From Rhizobium indicum (lineage in GTDB: Bacteria > Pseudomonadota > Alphaproteobacteria > Rhizobiales > Rhizobiaceae), in the NCBI RefSeq assembly GCF_005862305.2, contig NZ_CP054021.1, positions 4,567,501-4,631,500 on the forward strand: 64,000 nt of DNA, given 5' to 3'. Shown one piece after another: positions 35,535 to 44,656 of this stretch. The stretch's first letter is position 1; each line of letters opens with the position of its first letter. The position numbers and the translations under genes are program-made. The notes below the pieces were generated by a model. That model saw nothing but the letters and a program-made list of their open reading frames with translations. It was not told the origin of the DNA and did no database searches.

Positions 35535-36116
35535 ATGACGATACGTTCAATCAAGTCCGTCGCCGTGTTCTGCGGCTCCAATATCGGCGCTTCGGAGGCC
35601 TTTGCCGACGGGGCCCGAGCCCTCGGCCGGGCGCTAGGGGAGGCGGGGATAACCATCGTCTATGGCGGAACGGTCAAGGGCCTGATGGGCGTCGTCGCCG
35701 ACGCCGCCCTTGCGGCCGGCGGCAGCGTCCACGGCGTGATTACGCAAAGCCTGCATCAGCGCGGCCAATCGCATGCCGGCCTGACCAGGCATGAAATCGT
35801 CGAAACGCTGCGCAGCCGCAAGGAACGCATGGTCGCGCTTTCCGATGCCTTCATCGCGCTGCCGGGCGGCATCGGCACGATCGAGGAACTGATGGAGGTC
35901 TGGACCATGAACCAGCTCTCGGAGATCGACAAACCCGTGGGTCTCCAGAACTCCGCCGGTTTCTTCGACGCCTTCCTCGGCTTCATCGACCATATGGTCG
36001 AGACGAAGTTCCTGCCGGCCGCACACAGGCAATCGATCTCTGTCGACACGGATGCGAGCGCCCTGATCGACAAGCTGCGCAGCTATGCGCGCGTCGAGGT
36101 GCCGAAATGGCTATAG
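35535..36116 (+). CDS. LOG-family protein (cytokinin riboside 5'-monophosphate phosphoribohydrolase-like)
   Basis: A 193-residue Rossmann-fold protein with the LOG motifs. The N-terminus has VAVFCGSNIG and YGGTVKGLMGVVA. TLRSRKERM (91-99) supplies the catalytic Arg region and ALPGGIGTIEELMEVWT (about 108-124) is the PGGxGTxxE motif. Such enzymes release the free base from cytokinin or nucleoside monophosphates. In a plant-associated bacterium cytokinin activation is conceivable, but many LOG proteins act in general nucleotide metabolism. It follows the azoreductase-like gene by 25 bp. Confidence 0.92.
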   Translation: MTIRSIKSVAVFCGSNIGASEAFADGARALGRALGEAGITIVYGGTVKGLMGVVADAALAAGGSVHGVITQSLHQRGQSHAGLTRHEIVETLRSRKERMVALSDAFIALPGGIGTIEELMEVWTMNQLSEIDKPVGLQNSAGFFDAFLGFIDHMVETKFLPAAHRQSISVDTDASALIDKLRSYARVEVPKWL

Positions 36117-36356
36117 CTTCTATCCGACGATGCCGCAGGCCGGTTATTGGTGTTGTTGGGCAAGCGCGATAGGTACGCCGCAGCGAGCCGCGATGCAGAT
36201 GGGGCTTTAATTCTTCCACTAAACTCCGCGAGGCATGTGAGTTTTGCCGCACCAAAAACATAAAGACTTCTATGACTCCAACAGCACGGTTGGGGCCTTT
36301 ATTGGGGGCATAGAGCTCTGCCGCGAGCTGTCCTGAATTCAGACGGAGGCACCGCA

Positions 36357-37094
36357 ATGACCGAAATCGGTCGGCTCCTTGGTTCGGGTAAAGAAGCCGA
36401 GGTCTTCGAATATGGCGCGTTGGCGCTCAAGCTGTACAGGCGAGCCGCCTCCAAAGCGTCGTCATTCAGGGAGGCTGCGAACCTGTCGATCCTTGAGAGG
36501 CTCGCGCTGCCGGCGCCAAAGGTTCACGCGGTCGGTGAATTCGATGGGCGCTGGGGCGTGTTGATGGATCGCGCGCCCAGCTCCTGTTTTGCCAACCAAT
36601 TCGTCTCGACGGCAGGAAGAGCGCCGCTTGAAGACATGGCGCAGTTGCATCGAAGCATTCACGAAAAACCCGGCGACGGGTTGCCGTCTCTCATGGCCAG
36701 GCTTTCCGCCAGGATCCGGCGAGCCGAGGGGCTGGATGCTGCGTCCAGAAAGCGGCTTCTGTTGGAACTCGATTCCCTTCCGGATGGCGACAGGGTGTGC
36801 CACGGCGATTTTCACCCATGGAATATTCACGGCTCGGGGCAGGGGTTCATGATCGTCGACTGGCTCGACGCCAGCTGTGGCAATCCTCTGGCCGATGTCT
36901 GCCGAACATACGTCCTGTTGCACCATGCGATGCCGGACCGGGCGATGGGCTATGTCGAAGCTTACGCTTCGGCCACCGGATCGGAGGTCAGCAGCATTCT
37001 GGCCTGGATTCCCACGATTGCCGCCGCCCGGCTGACCGAAGGCGTTGCAAACGAAAATGCCGAGCTGCTGCGGTTGGCTGGCCTGAGCCCATAA
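36357..37094 (+). CDS. Aminoglycoside phosphotransferase (APH)-fold kinase family protein
   Basis: A 245-residue kinase-fold protein. The nucleotide loop is GRLLGSGKEAEVFEYG with the Lys in LALKLYRR. The catalytic loop is VCHGDFHPWNIHGS and the metal-binding Asp is in IVDWLDASCG. This is the APH/choline-kinase group, which phosphorylates small hydroxyl compounds; the substrate is unknown. The ATG has ACGGAGG upstream. The 240-bp stretch before it shows no other feature. Confidence 0.85.
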   Translation: MTEIGRLLGSGKEAEVFEYGALALKLYRRAASKASSFREAANLSILERLALPAPKVHAVGEFDGRWGVLMDRAPSSCFANQFVSTAGRAPLEDMAQLHRSIHEKPGDGLPSLMARLSARIRRAEGLDAASRKRLLLELDSLPDGDRVCHGDFHPWNIHGSGQGFMIVDWLDASCGNPLADVCRTYVLLHHAMPDRAMGYVEAYASATGSEVSSILAWIPTIAAARLTEGVANENAELLRLAGLSP

Positions 37095-37170
37095 CTGTCG
37101 AAGCTCCAGGCAAGCGTTGGTCTCCGCTTTGCGCGAAACCGCATTGCGGCCGGCTATCGGCCTGGCGGAT

Positions 37171-37698
37171 CTATTCGCTGTTTCCTCGGCCCTTTGCTTC
37201 CCGCACCAGGTCCGGCATTCCGTCATGCGGACCAAGGGCATGGGTGGGATGGTCATCCCACCAATCATTGTGCAGTGGTCGGCGGTGAGGGTGGAGTGGA
37301 TAGAAGATCCGGTTTTCGGCCTTATGGCGCTCGCCGACGACGAGGAGGTGCACCTCGGCTTGCGTGTTGTTGAGGAAACTATGGGCGATCCCGGTGCCGG
37401 CGGGAAATCCGACGGCGTCGCCCTGTTTCAGTCGATAGAGATGGCCGTCGAGCCAGACGTCGGGCTCGCCTCCGAGAACGTAGATGAATTCTTCCTCGGC
37501 GCTCTCGGCATGCGGAAAGGATGTGCGCCGGCCCGGCGGCAAGCGCTCGTGATGAATGCCCAATTTCGCCAGGCCGAAATGGCGCCCCAAAGGCGCGCCG
37601 ATGCTCATCAACTCGTCGTCATCGTCATAATGCGAGTCGTCAGGCCGTTCGATCTCGCTCCAGTGGACGACAAAGGAGGGGCGCTCCGACGTTGCCAT
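37171..37698 (-). CDS. Cupin-domain protein
   Basis: A 175-residue cytoplasmic cupin. Motif 1 is FPHAESAEEEFIYVLGGEPD (H, E-E and downstream G) and motif 2 is KQGDAVGFPAGTGIAHSFLN (H). These hold a metal in a beta-barrel. The acidic stretch DDSHYDDDDELMSIG near the N-terminus is typical of this cupin subgroup. The enzyme activity or ligand is unknown. It stands alone, convergent with the APH-like gene. Confidence 0.85.
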   Translation of the reverse strand: MATSERPSFVVHWSEIERPDDSHYDDDDELMSIGAPLGRHFGLAKLGIHHERLPPGRRTSFPHAESAEEEFIYVLGGEPDVWLDGHLYRLKQGDAVGFPAGTGIAHSFLNNTQAEVHLLVVGERHKAENRIFYPLHPHRRPLHNDWWDDHPTHALGPHDGMPDLVREAKGRGNSE

Positions 37699-37951
37699 GG
37701 TAATCCTCCTGATGTGAGAGGTTCAGATGATTGAGGACACGGACATGCTGCCGTGAATGGAAGGCGACCGCAAGGGCGAAACGGTGGCCCGCACGCAAGT
37801 GGTGTGGTTGGTCGTCGTTGGCTCAGACGCCTTTCGCGCTAACCCTGTCTCCGTAAACGGGGCGAAGGGAGTTGCCATGCGAGGCGGAACCTTGATCCGA
37901 GGATCCGTGCCCCGGCAGCTCCCGATCCGGACGAAAATTTCTACAAACGGC

Positions 37952-38338
37952 TCACTTGGCGGGCACGACGAGCGGCGCCCCTTTGCGGACGATGTAGGTT
38001 GCCAATTCCGACGCCTTGCCGCTGCCGACGTTCTTTGCCGAGTGAACGACGCCGGAGGGTATGAACAGGGATTCTCCGGCCTTCAGGGTCACCGGCTCTC
38101 TGCCTTCGAGCTGGTATTCCAGCGTCCCTTCGATGACGAAGGCGACTTCCTCGCCGGGATGCGAGTGGTTCGGCGCGAGAACGCCCGGGGCGATATCGAC
38201 GCGGACCTGAACGACCTCGTGGCCGGGCACGTCGATATCGTTCTTGATGAGATCGGTGCGCTGTATCGGCTGTTCTGCGTGTGCTGCAGCTGCGCCGCCG
38301 AGAACGAGGGCAAGCGCGATAGCCTGGATCATTTTCAT
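37952..38338 (-). CDS. Exported cupin-domain protein
   Basis: A 128-residue protein with a signal peptide (MKMIQAIALALVLGGAAAAHA) and one cupin barrel. Motif 1 reads APNHSHPGEEVAFVIEGTLE (H, H, E) and motif 2 reads SLFIPSGVVHSAKNVGSGKA (H). It should be periplasmic. AGGAAGGATGACGAA precedes the ATG at 38338, and the in-frame extension to 38425 lacks export features. The substrate is unknown. Confidence 0.85.
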   Translation of the reverse strand: MKMIQAIALALVLGGAAAAHAEQPIQRTDLIKNDIDVPGHEVVQVRVDIAPGVLAPNHSHPGEEVAFVIEGTLEYQLEGREPVTLKAGESLFIPSGVVHSAKNVGSGKASELATYIVRKGAPLVVPAK

Positions 38339-38547
38339 TTCGTCATCCTTCCTGAATTGACCATTTCCGACCGGTTGGCCGTATCGGGATTTAAGTCGAT
38401 GATTGAACCAGGGATGTGTCGGCAAACCCGCATTTTTGTAAGCCAGTGTATCTGAGGCAAGGCGGGGTTGGTCTGCGTGAGATAACTGTCAAAGATTGGG
38501 CCGGCATCGGTTCGGGCCAACGTTGCTTGTGATAGGGTGTGCCTGGA

Positions 38548-38719
38548 GCCCCCCTCTGCCCTGCCGGGCATCTCCCCCACAGGTGGGGAGATGACAAGTG
38601 GCTTGAACTGCCTGCTCGTCTACCGTTTCGCCGTGCTGGACGCTCATTGTTTGGGGAGGCCAGTGAGCCCAGCCAATCTCCCCACCTGTGGGGGAGATGG
38701 CCGGCAGGCCAGAGGGGGC
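38548..38719. repeat. Large palindromic intergenic repeat (about 172 bp)
   Basis: The left arm 38548-38592 and right arm 38676-38719 are imperfect reverse complements: GCCCCCCTCTG and CAGAGGGGGC at the ends, CTGCCGG/CCGGCAG, and ATCTCCCCCACAGGTGGGGA opposite its complement. Each arm carries its own small palindrome (CCACAGGTGG, CCACCTGTGG). No gene is supported in 38339-38770. Confidence 0.85.
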
Positions 38720-38770
38720 TTTGCACGGCACGCCTTACCCGACAAGCAATCCCACCGATCTCTCACGGCT

Positions 38771-39988
38771 TTACGCCGCCGACGACGAGCCCGCGGTCAT
38801 GACACTCGCCAAGCTGGCAATGTCCGTGATGCCGCCGGAGGATTCGAAGTCGAATATTTTCTGGGTGACCAGAGCGGCGGCACCCCGGGCCCAGGAATTG
38901 TCCTCCCAGTCGGGCAAGAGGGGCGGGGCGGTTCGGAAGGTCCGGGCGGAAAGCGCTTCGCGCAGCGGCGTCAGGAAAGGATCGCCGAGGGAGACGGCTT
39001 CGCCGCCGGCGACGATGACTTCGGGGTCGGTGATGTTGACGAGATTGGCAAGGGCGGTGCCGATGCCGCGGCCGGAATCGGCAACGAGAGCGAGGGCGGC
39101 GGCATCGCCTGATGCGAGCGCAGCCGTCAGTTCCGGCAGTCCCAGTTCCTCGCGGCCGGTCGCTTCCCGCCAGCGCCGGAGCATCGAGATTTCGGAGTGA
39201 TAGGCCATCAGACAGCCGCGCTTGCCGCATTCGCAGAGCCGGCCATTCTCCTCATAGAGCGTGTGGCCGAATTTGCCGGCAGCACCATTGGCGCCGCGGT
39301 AGAGCTTGCCGTGGATGACGAGCGCGCAACTGATGCCGACGCCGACGGCGAGAACCGCCATGTTGCGATGCTGGCGGCCGAGCCCGAAGAGCTGCTGGGC
39401 GATGGCATAGGCGTTAGTGTCATCCTCCAGCCAGACCGGCACATGGACGCGGCTCGCGACCAGTGAGGCGAGGGGGACATTGTCCCATTTGAATCGGTAG
39501 CTGCGCACGCAGGCCGTCTGTTCGTGGTTGATAACGCCGGGCATGGAAATGCCGATGCCGGCGAGCTTCGCGTTCGGCCGTCCGGCGAGCTTCACCAGTT
39601 GGGGAACGATGCCCGCCAGCAGGTCGGCGACCTTATCCGGGTCATGGCCGTCGAGGCTTACCCGCATGGCGGCGACGGGGTTGGTGGCAAGGTCGGTTGC
39701 CACGCACTCCACCGAATCGACCATCAGCTTGAAGCCGATGGCGAGCGCGTGCTCGTAGTTGATATCCACCGGGATCGGGCGGCGGCCGGTGAGGCCGGGT
39801 ACGGTCTTCCCTTCGATGACGATGCCTTCCTCCAGAAGGTCGGCGACGACGAAGGTGACGGCGGCAGGACTTAAACCAATCACCGTCGCGATGTCGGCGC
39901 GGCTCCTCGGCCCCTCGCGCCGGAGGAGGTTGAGGATGAGGCGTCGGTTCATGGCTCTCGCCGTGGTCTGGTCGCCTTTTAACTTCAC
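38771..39988 (-). CDS. ROK-family regulator of the adjacent galactoside operon
   Basis: A 405-residue ROK protein with an N-terminal winged helix (NRRLILNLLRREGPRSRADI; TFVVADLLEEGIVIEG). The ROK domain has GIGISMPGVINHEQTACVRS, VGVGISCALVIHGKLYRGAN and the zinc site CECGKRGCLMAYHSE, so unlike the other ROK protein in this window it keeps the zinc motif. It starts with GTG at 39988, with AAGG nine bases upstream. It is divergent from the ABC/beta-galactosidase operon and probably represses it in the absence of the sugar. Confidence 0.92.
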   Translation of the reverse strand: MKLKGDQTTARAMNRRLILNLLRREGPRSRADIATVIGLSPAAVTFVVADLLEEGIVIEGKTVPGLTGRRPIPVDINYEHALAIGFKLMVDSVECVATDLATNPVAAMRVSLDGHDPDKVADLLAGIVPQLVKLAGRPNAKLAGIGISMPGVINHEQTACVRSYRFKWDNVPLASLVASRVHVPVWLEDDTNAYAIAQQLFGLGRQHRNMAVLAVGVGISCALVIHGKLYRGANGAAGKFGHTLYEENGRLCECGKRGCLMAYHSEISMLRRWREATGREELGLPELTAALASGDAAALALVADSGRGIGTALANLVNITDPEVIVAGGEAVSLGDPFLTPLREALSARTFRTAPPLLPDWEDNSWARGAAALVTQKIFDFESSGGITDIASLASVMTAGSSSAA

Positions 39989-39998
39989 GATGCATTCC

Positions 39999-40015
39999 TT
40001 AATTTTGTAAATTAA
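39999..40015. promoter_or_regulatory. Candidate ROK operator, perfect 17-bp palindrome
   Basis: TTAATTT-TGT-AAATTAA has perfect 7-bp arms and lies 11 bp upstream of the ROK start in the divergent control region. Mlc/NagC-type ROK repressors bind AT-rich sites of the same form (TTATTT...AAATAA). Binding here would allow both autoregulation and operon control. Confidence 0.65.
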
Positions 40016-40183
40016 TTATTGCGAGCTGCAAAGATATATGCATAAGTTCGGCCGCGGATCAACTCAGCCAGGCGGATTATCGCTGGAATCGCCGAGCGGA
40101 TCGCAGCGTTGAATGCCTGGTCGGTCGTTTCATGGAGGAGGCGACGGTCGGGAGATGTTGATCGATCAACTGGGAGGAATTCA

Positions 40184-41458
40184 ATGACATTTTTGAAGCA
40201 ATTTCCGTCGACCACCCGCAGGCGCTTCCTGAAGGGCGCGGGGCTGGTTTCCGCCGCAGCGGTCACCGGCAGCTTTCCGATCCCGGCGATCGCGCAGGCC
40301 CAGGAGGTCACGATGATCTCGGCCGAAAACAATGGCGCTGCGCTCGACGCGCTGAAGGCGATCGCCGCGGGCTTCAGCAAGGAAGCCGGCGTCAACGTCG
40401 TCATCAACAATATGGATCACGAGGCCCACAAGACGGCCATTCGCAACTATCTCGTCGCCGGCGCGCCTGACATTTGCTCCTGGTTTTCGGGCAACCGCAT
40501 GCGCGCCTTCGTCAAGCGCGGCCTGTTCGACGACATCTCCGACCTTTTCGAGAAAGAGAAATATAAGGACGTGCTCGGCGCGACGGCAGGGGCCGTCACC
40601 GACGATGGCAAGCAATACGGCCTTCCCACCGGCGGCACGCTCTGGGGCATGTTCTACCGCAAGGATGTGTTCGAGCAGCATGGTCTGACCGTGCCGAAGA
40701 CGGCCGAAGAGTTCATGGCCTATGGCGACAAGTGCAAGGCCGCGGGCATCACGCCGGTCGCGATCGGCACCAAGGAATTGTGGCCGGCGGCCGGCTGGTT
40801 CGACCAGATGAACCTTCGCATCAACGGCCTCGACAAGCATATGGCGCTGATGAACGGCGAGATGAGCTATCTCGATCCCGCGCTGACGGCGGTTTTCGAT
40901 CAGTGGGAGGCGATGATTTCGAAGGGGTTCTTCACGGAGAACCATACGTCCTTCGGCTGGCAGGAGGCCGCTGCGCTCTTGGCGCAGAAGAAGGCCGGCA
41001 TGATGAACCTCGGCGCTTTCCTGCGCTCGGCTTTCACCGCCGAAGATCTGCCACAGCTCTCCTATGCGACTTTCCCGGTGCTCGACGCCAAGGTCGGCCA
41101 CTACGAGGAATTCTCGGTCAACTCGATCCACATTCCCGCCAAGGCCAAGAACAAGCAGGGCGCGCGCGAATTCCTCGCTTATTTCTACAAGCCCGAGAAT
41201 CTGGCGGCCTATCTGGAGCCGGGCGGCAACGTGCCGCCGCGCCACGACCTGCCGCCAAGCAAGGACCCCCTCGTCAACGTCGCTGTCGAGACGATGAAGA
41301 CGGTGCAGGGCACGTCGCAATATTACGACCGCGACAGCGACCCCGACATGGCGCAGGCGGGTCTTGTCGGCTTCCAGGAGTTCATGGCCAAGCCCGACCG
41401 GCGGAAGGCCATCCTGACGCGCCTCGAAGGCACACGCAAGCGCATCTACAAAATCTAG
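40184..41458 (+). CDS. ABC transporter sugar-binding protein (Tat-exported)
   Basis: A 424-residue extracellular solute-binding protein of family 1. The export signal has the twin-arginine form TTRRRFLKGAGLVSAAAVTG with cleavage after AIAQA. The binding fold shows APDICSWFSGNRMRAFVKRG, LPTGGTLWGMFYRKDVFEQH and AYLEPGGNVPPRHDLPPS. GGGAGGAATTCA precedes the ATG at 40184, which fixes the start. It is the first gene of an operon ending in a GH42 beta-galactosidase, so a beta-galactoside is the likely ligand. Confidence 0.9.
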   Translation: MTFLKQFPSTTRRRFLKGAGLVSAAAVTGSFPIPAIAQAQEVTMISAENNGAALDALKAIAAGFSKEAGVNVVINNMDHEAHKTAIRNYLVAGAPDICSWFSGNRMRAFVKRGLFDDISDLFEKEKYKDVLGATAGAVTDDGKQYGLPTGGTLWGMFYRKDVFEQHGLTVPKTAEEFMAYGDKCKAAGITPVAIGTKELWPAAGWFDQMNLRINGLDKHMALMNGEMSYLDPALTAVFDQWEAMISKGFFTENHTSFGWQEAAALLAQKKAGMMNLGAFLRSAFTAEDLPQLSYATFPVLDAKVGHYEEFSVNSIHIPAKAKNKQGAREFLAYFYKPENLAAYLEPGGNVPPRHDLPPSKDPLVNVAVETMKTVQGTSQYYDRDSDPDMAQAGLVGFQEFMAKPDRRKAILTRLEGTRKRIYKI

Positions 41459-41503
41459 TTCTCCTCCCGGAGACGCAGGGAGTAGGGGCGTGCCTCCACT
41501 CCT

Positions 41504-41527
41504 AGGAGCGGGCGTCAGCCCGCTCCT
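41504..41527 (+). repeat. Perfect hairpin between binding-protein and permease genes
   Basis: AGGAGCGGGC-GTCA-GCCCGCTCCT is a 10-bp stem with a 4-nt loop, 45 bp after the binding-protein stop and without a T-tract. It resembles the hairpins in the same position of the Ugp-type operon and may stabilise the upstream mRNA. Confidence 0.65.
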
Positions 41528-41564
41528 GAGACCGCTTACAAAGTCGGCCAACTCGTCTTTCGTC

Positions 41565-41635
41565 ATGCTCGGGCTTGTCCCGAGCATCTGCCGACGGTGC
41601 AGCAGATCCTCGGCACGAGGCCGAGGATGACGCCG
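41565..41635. repeat. Palindromic mosaic repeat within the galactoside operon
   Basis: Contains ATGCTCGGG...CCCGAGCAT and CCTCGGC...GCCGAGG hairpins. The second resembles the hairpin at 46842-46862. It fills most of the 253-bp gap before the first permease gene; no coding frame is supported. Confidence 0.6.
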
Positions 41636-41711
41636 AGTAAAGAATGAGGTTTGCCAACAAGCTGCGGGCGGAGCTGTGCTCCACTCTTGTAAATAATTTG
41701 AGGCTCTGGAC

Positions 41712-42596
41712 ATGTTGATGTTATGGCGCCGCCAGCGTTGGTGGCTCACCCCGACTTTGCTCATCGCGCCCGCGATCGTGCTGTTCTTCACGGTCATCCT
41801 GCTGTCGGCGGTCAGGAGCCTGTGGATCAGCCTGCACGACTGGGATGGCTTCGGCCCAATGGTGTGGATCGGCTTCGGCAATTACGTCGAGCTTTATAAC
41901 GATCCGCAATTCTACGTGTCGCTGAAGAACAACCTGATCTGGCTGGTGATGTTCATGGCGGCACCACCTCTCGGGCTCGCCATCGCGCTGCTGGTCAACC
42001 AGAAAATCCGCGGCATGCGCTTCCTGAAGTCGCTGTTCTTCATTCCGCTGGTGCTCGCCTCGGTGACGGTCGGCGTCGTTTTCACCTGGGTCTATACGCC
42101 GGAGTTCGGGTTGCTCGCGCTGATCTTCAGGGCGTTCGGGGCGACGGCGCCGGCGGTTCTCTCCGACGAGCATTTCGTCACTTTCGCCATCGTGATTGCA
42201 GCACTCTGGCCGCAGATCACCTTCTGCATGGTGCTCTATCTCGCCGGTCTCAACAATTTGAGCGAAGAGCTGATCGGGGCAGGGCGCGTCGACGGGGCAA
42301 GGGGCTGGAACATGTTGTGGCACATCGTGCTGCCGCAGCTGACCCAGGTTACCTTCATCGCCATTGCCGTCACCGTCGTCGGGGCGCTTCGCTCCTTCGA
42401 CATGGTGTCGGTGATGACGAACGGCGGCCCGTTCGGTTCGTCCTCGGTTCTCGCCTACCAGATGTTCGAGCAGTCGATCTTCTCCTACCGCTTCGGTTAC
42501 GGCGCGGCGATCGCCTCGGTGCTGTTCGTGATCATGGCCGTCTTCATCGTCTGGTATCTCAGCCGCATCATCCATACCGAAGAAAGGGGAGGCTGA
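41712..42596 (+). CDS. ABC transporter sugar permease 1 (MalF-like)
   Basis: A 294-residue inner-membrane permease with helices such as LLIAPAIVLFFTVILLSAVR and LIWLVMFMAAPPLGLAIALL. The EAA loop reads EELIGAGRVDGARGWNMLWH followed by IVLPQL. It forms the channel with the next gene, with which it overlaps by one base (TGATG). It lies downstream of the repeat region that follows the binding-protein gene. Confidence 0.92.
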   Translation: MLMLWRRQRWWLTPTLLIAPAIVLFFTVILLSAVRSLWISLHDWDGFGPMVWIGFGNYVELYNDPQFYVSLKNNLIWLVMFMAAPPLGLAIALLVNQKIRGMRFLKSLFFIPLVLASVTVGVVFTWVYTPEFGLLALIFRAFGATAPAVLSDEHFVTFAIVIAALWPQITFCMVLYLAGLNNLSEELIGAGRVDGARGWNMLWHIVLPQLTQVTFIAIAVTVVGALRSFDMVSVMTNGGPFGSSSVLAYQMFEQSIFSYRFGYGAAIASVLFVIMAVFIVWYLSRIIHTEERGG

Positions 42597-43447
42597 TGTA
42601 TCCTCGTCCCATTCCCGATGCCGCCGTCTGGCAGCGCCGTCTCTATGTGCTCGCCGTCGTCATCGTCCTCCTGCTCTGGCTCTGCCCGCTGTTTGCGATC
42701 ATCCTCACCTCGTTCCGCTCGACTGAGGATGTCATGGGCGGCAATCTGTGGGGATGGCCGACCGGCATCGGCGTCATCGATAATTATACTGATGTCTTCA
42801 CTCAGACACCGATGGCCCGCTACTTCCTCAACAGCCTGACGATCACCATTCCCTCGGTGATCGGCGTGCTGGTGCTCTCCACGCTCGCCGGCTATGTGCT
42901 GTCCCGCTACCGCTTTCCCGGCAACATGCTAATCTTCGCGCTGTTCGTCGGCGGCAACTTCCTGCCGCACCAGATCATGATGATCCCGGTGCGCGACCTG
43001 ATGGTCCGGCTCGATCTGATCGATACGACGGCAGCGCTGATCATCTTCCATGTGGCCTTCCAGACCGGCTTTGCGACGCTGTTCATGCGCAATTTCATTG
43101 CGGCATTGCCCGATGAACTGTTCCAGGCGGCGCGCGCCGAGGGGGCGTCTCCCTTCCAGACGCTATGGCATGTGGCGATCCCGCTGGTGCGGCCGGCGCT
43201 TGCCGCACTCGCCATCCTCATCTTCACCTTCATCTGGAACGATTACTTCTGGGCCGTGGTGCTGACCGTCAGCGACAGCGTCAAGCCTGTGACCGCCGGC
43301 CTTGCCAATCTTCGCGGTGAGTGGGTCTCGGCCTGGAACCTGATTTCCGCCGGCACCATCGTCGTCGCCGTGCCGCCCGTCATCATGTTCTTCCTGATGC
43401 AGCGGCACTTCATCGCCGGCCTGACGATGGGCGCGGTGAAGGGATGA
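42596..43447 (+). CDS. ABC transporter sugar permease 2 (MalG-like)
   Basis: A 283-residue permease. TM1 is [20 protein letters not shown], and the EAA loop is [20 protein letters not shown] followed by VAIPL. It ends [16 protein letters not shown], the usual MalG-type C-terminus. The ATG at 42596 shares its A with the TGA of permease 1, and GGGGAGG lies just before it. Confidence 0.92.
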   Translation: MYPRPIPDAAVWQRRLYVLAVVIVLLLWLCPLFAIILTSFRSTEDVMGGNLWGWPTGIGVIDNYTDVFTQTPMARYFLNSLTITIPSVIGVLVLSTLAGYVLSRYRFPGNMLIFALFVGGNFLPHQIMMIPVRDLMVRLDLIDTTAALIIFHVAFQTGFATLFMRNFIAALPDELFQAARAEGASPFQTLWHVAIPLVRPALAALAILIFTFIWNDYFWAVVLTVSDSVKPVTAGLANLRGEWVSAWNLISAGTIVVAVPPVIMFFLMQRHFIAGLTMGAVKG

Positions 43448-43493
43448 GCGATCTCCTCTACCTCCAAGTTTCAACAGCAGAGAGCCAGGACGC

Positions 43494-44639
43494 ATGACCA
43501 GTCTCGAACTCCGACAGATCAACAAGAATTACGGCGCCTATCACGCGCTGCGCGGCATCGATCTTTCCGTAGCGCAAGGCGAGTTCATCGTCATGGTCGG
43601 CCCCTCCGGCTGCGGCAAGTCCACGCTTTTGAAGACGATCGCCGGCCTGGAGGAGATCTCCTCCGGCCAGATCCTGATCAACGGCCGCGACGTCAGCAAA
43701 CAGGAGCCGGGGGATCGCGGCATCGCCATGGTCTTCCAGTCCTACGCGCTCTATCCGCATATGACGGTGGCGGAGAACATGGGCTTCGGTTTGCGCATGG
43801 CCAAGCGCCCGAAGGCCGAGATCGAGGCGGCGGTGGCGCGCGCAGCCAAGATCCTGAGGATCACCGACCAGCTGGGGAAACGGCCGAAGCAGCTTTCCGG
43901 CGGGCAGCGGCAGCGCGTGGCGATCGGCCGGGCCATCACCCGTTCGCCCGACGTTTTCCTCTTCGACGAACCGCTGTCGAACCTCGATGCGGCACTTCGA
44001 ACCCAGATGCGTGTCGAACTCAGCAGCCTGCACGCCGAGCTCGGCGCCACCATGGTCTATGTCACCCACGACCAGGTGGAGGCAATGACCATGGCAAGCC
44101 GGATCGTCGTCTTGAACCAGGGGGTGATCGAGCAGGTCGGCTCGCCGCTCGAACTCTACCGCAACCCTGACAACCTCTTCGTCGCGGGCTTTCTCGGCGC
44201 CCCGCGGATGAACTTCCTCGGCGTTACCGTCGACGACGTGTCCGGCCGCAATGTCACGGTCTCCGCACCTGGCCTCGTGCCGGTGACGGTGGAACTGGCG
44301 GAGGCGACGGTGCTGCAGAGGGGCGCCAGCCTGACGCTCGGTGTCCGGCCGGAGAACATATCGATGGTCGCCGATGGCGGCGAGGGCGGGGCGATCCACG
44401 GCCAGATCAGGCTCGTCGAGCATCTCGGCCGCGAAACCATCCTCTATGTCGACGCCGGCAATCTCAAGACCATCGCCTCGGAGAGCGGCACCGGCAATAT
44501 CACGGTGCAGCTCAGTTACGTGGCGCCCTTTGCCGCCGAGCAGAACGTGGCGCTGAAGCTCGACGCCCGGGAACTCTATCTCTTTTCATCCGATGGCGGA
44601 CGCACGATCAGTGCCCGCAAAACCATCCTCGACAGATAA
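43494..44639 (+). CDS. ABC transporter ATP-binding protein (MalK/UgpC-like)
   Basis: A 381-residue ATPase. Walker [10 protein letters not shown] is at 36-44, followed by [15 protein letters not shown], signature [14 protein letters not shown], Walker [13 protein letters not shown] and switch [15 protein letters not shown]. The C-terminal regulatory domain includes [18 protein letters not shown]. It drives uptake through the two preceding permeases. The beta-galactosidase gene begins 17 bp after its stop. Confidence 0.93.
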   Translation: MTSLELRQINKNYGAYHALRGIDLSVAQGEFIVMVGPSGCGKSTLLKTIAGLEEISSGQILINGRDVSKQEPGDRGIAMVFQSYALYPHMTVAENMGFGLRMAKRPKAEIEAAVARAAKILRITDQLGKRPKQLSGGQRQRVAIGRAITRSPDVFLFDEPLSNLDAALRTQMRVELSSLHAELGATMVYVTHDQVEAMTMASRIVVLNQGVIEQVGSPLELYRNPDNLFVAGFLGAPRMNFLGVTVDDVSGRNVTVSAPGLVPVTVELAEATVLQRGASLTLGVRPENISMVADGGEGGAIHGQIRLVEHLGRETILYVDAGNLKTIASESGTGNITVQLSYVAPFAAEQNVALKLDARELYLFSSDGGRTISARKTILDR

Positions 44640-44656
44640 TCACAGGAAACTCCACC

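Noticed and set aside
32014..36308. Shared 14-mer CCCCCAATAAAGGC at 32014-32027 and inverted at 36295-36308
   Set aside because: The match does not extend beyond 14 bases and no structure surrounds it; a chance match is possible.
40181..41881. 566-codon minus-strand frame across the galactoside binding protein
   Set aside because: Antisense shadow; the plus strand has a Tat signal, ribosome-binding site and a full binding-protein fold.
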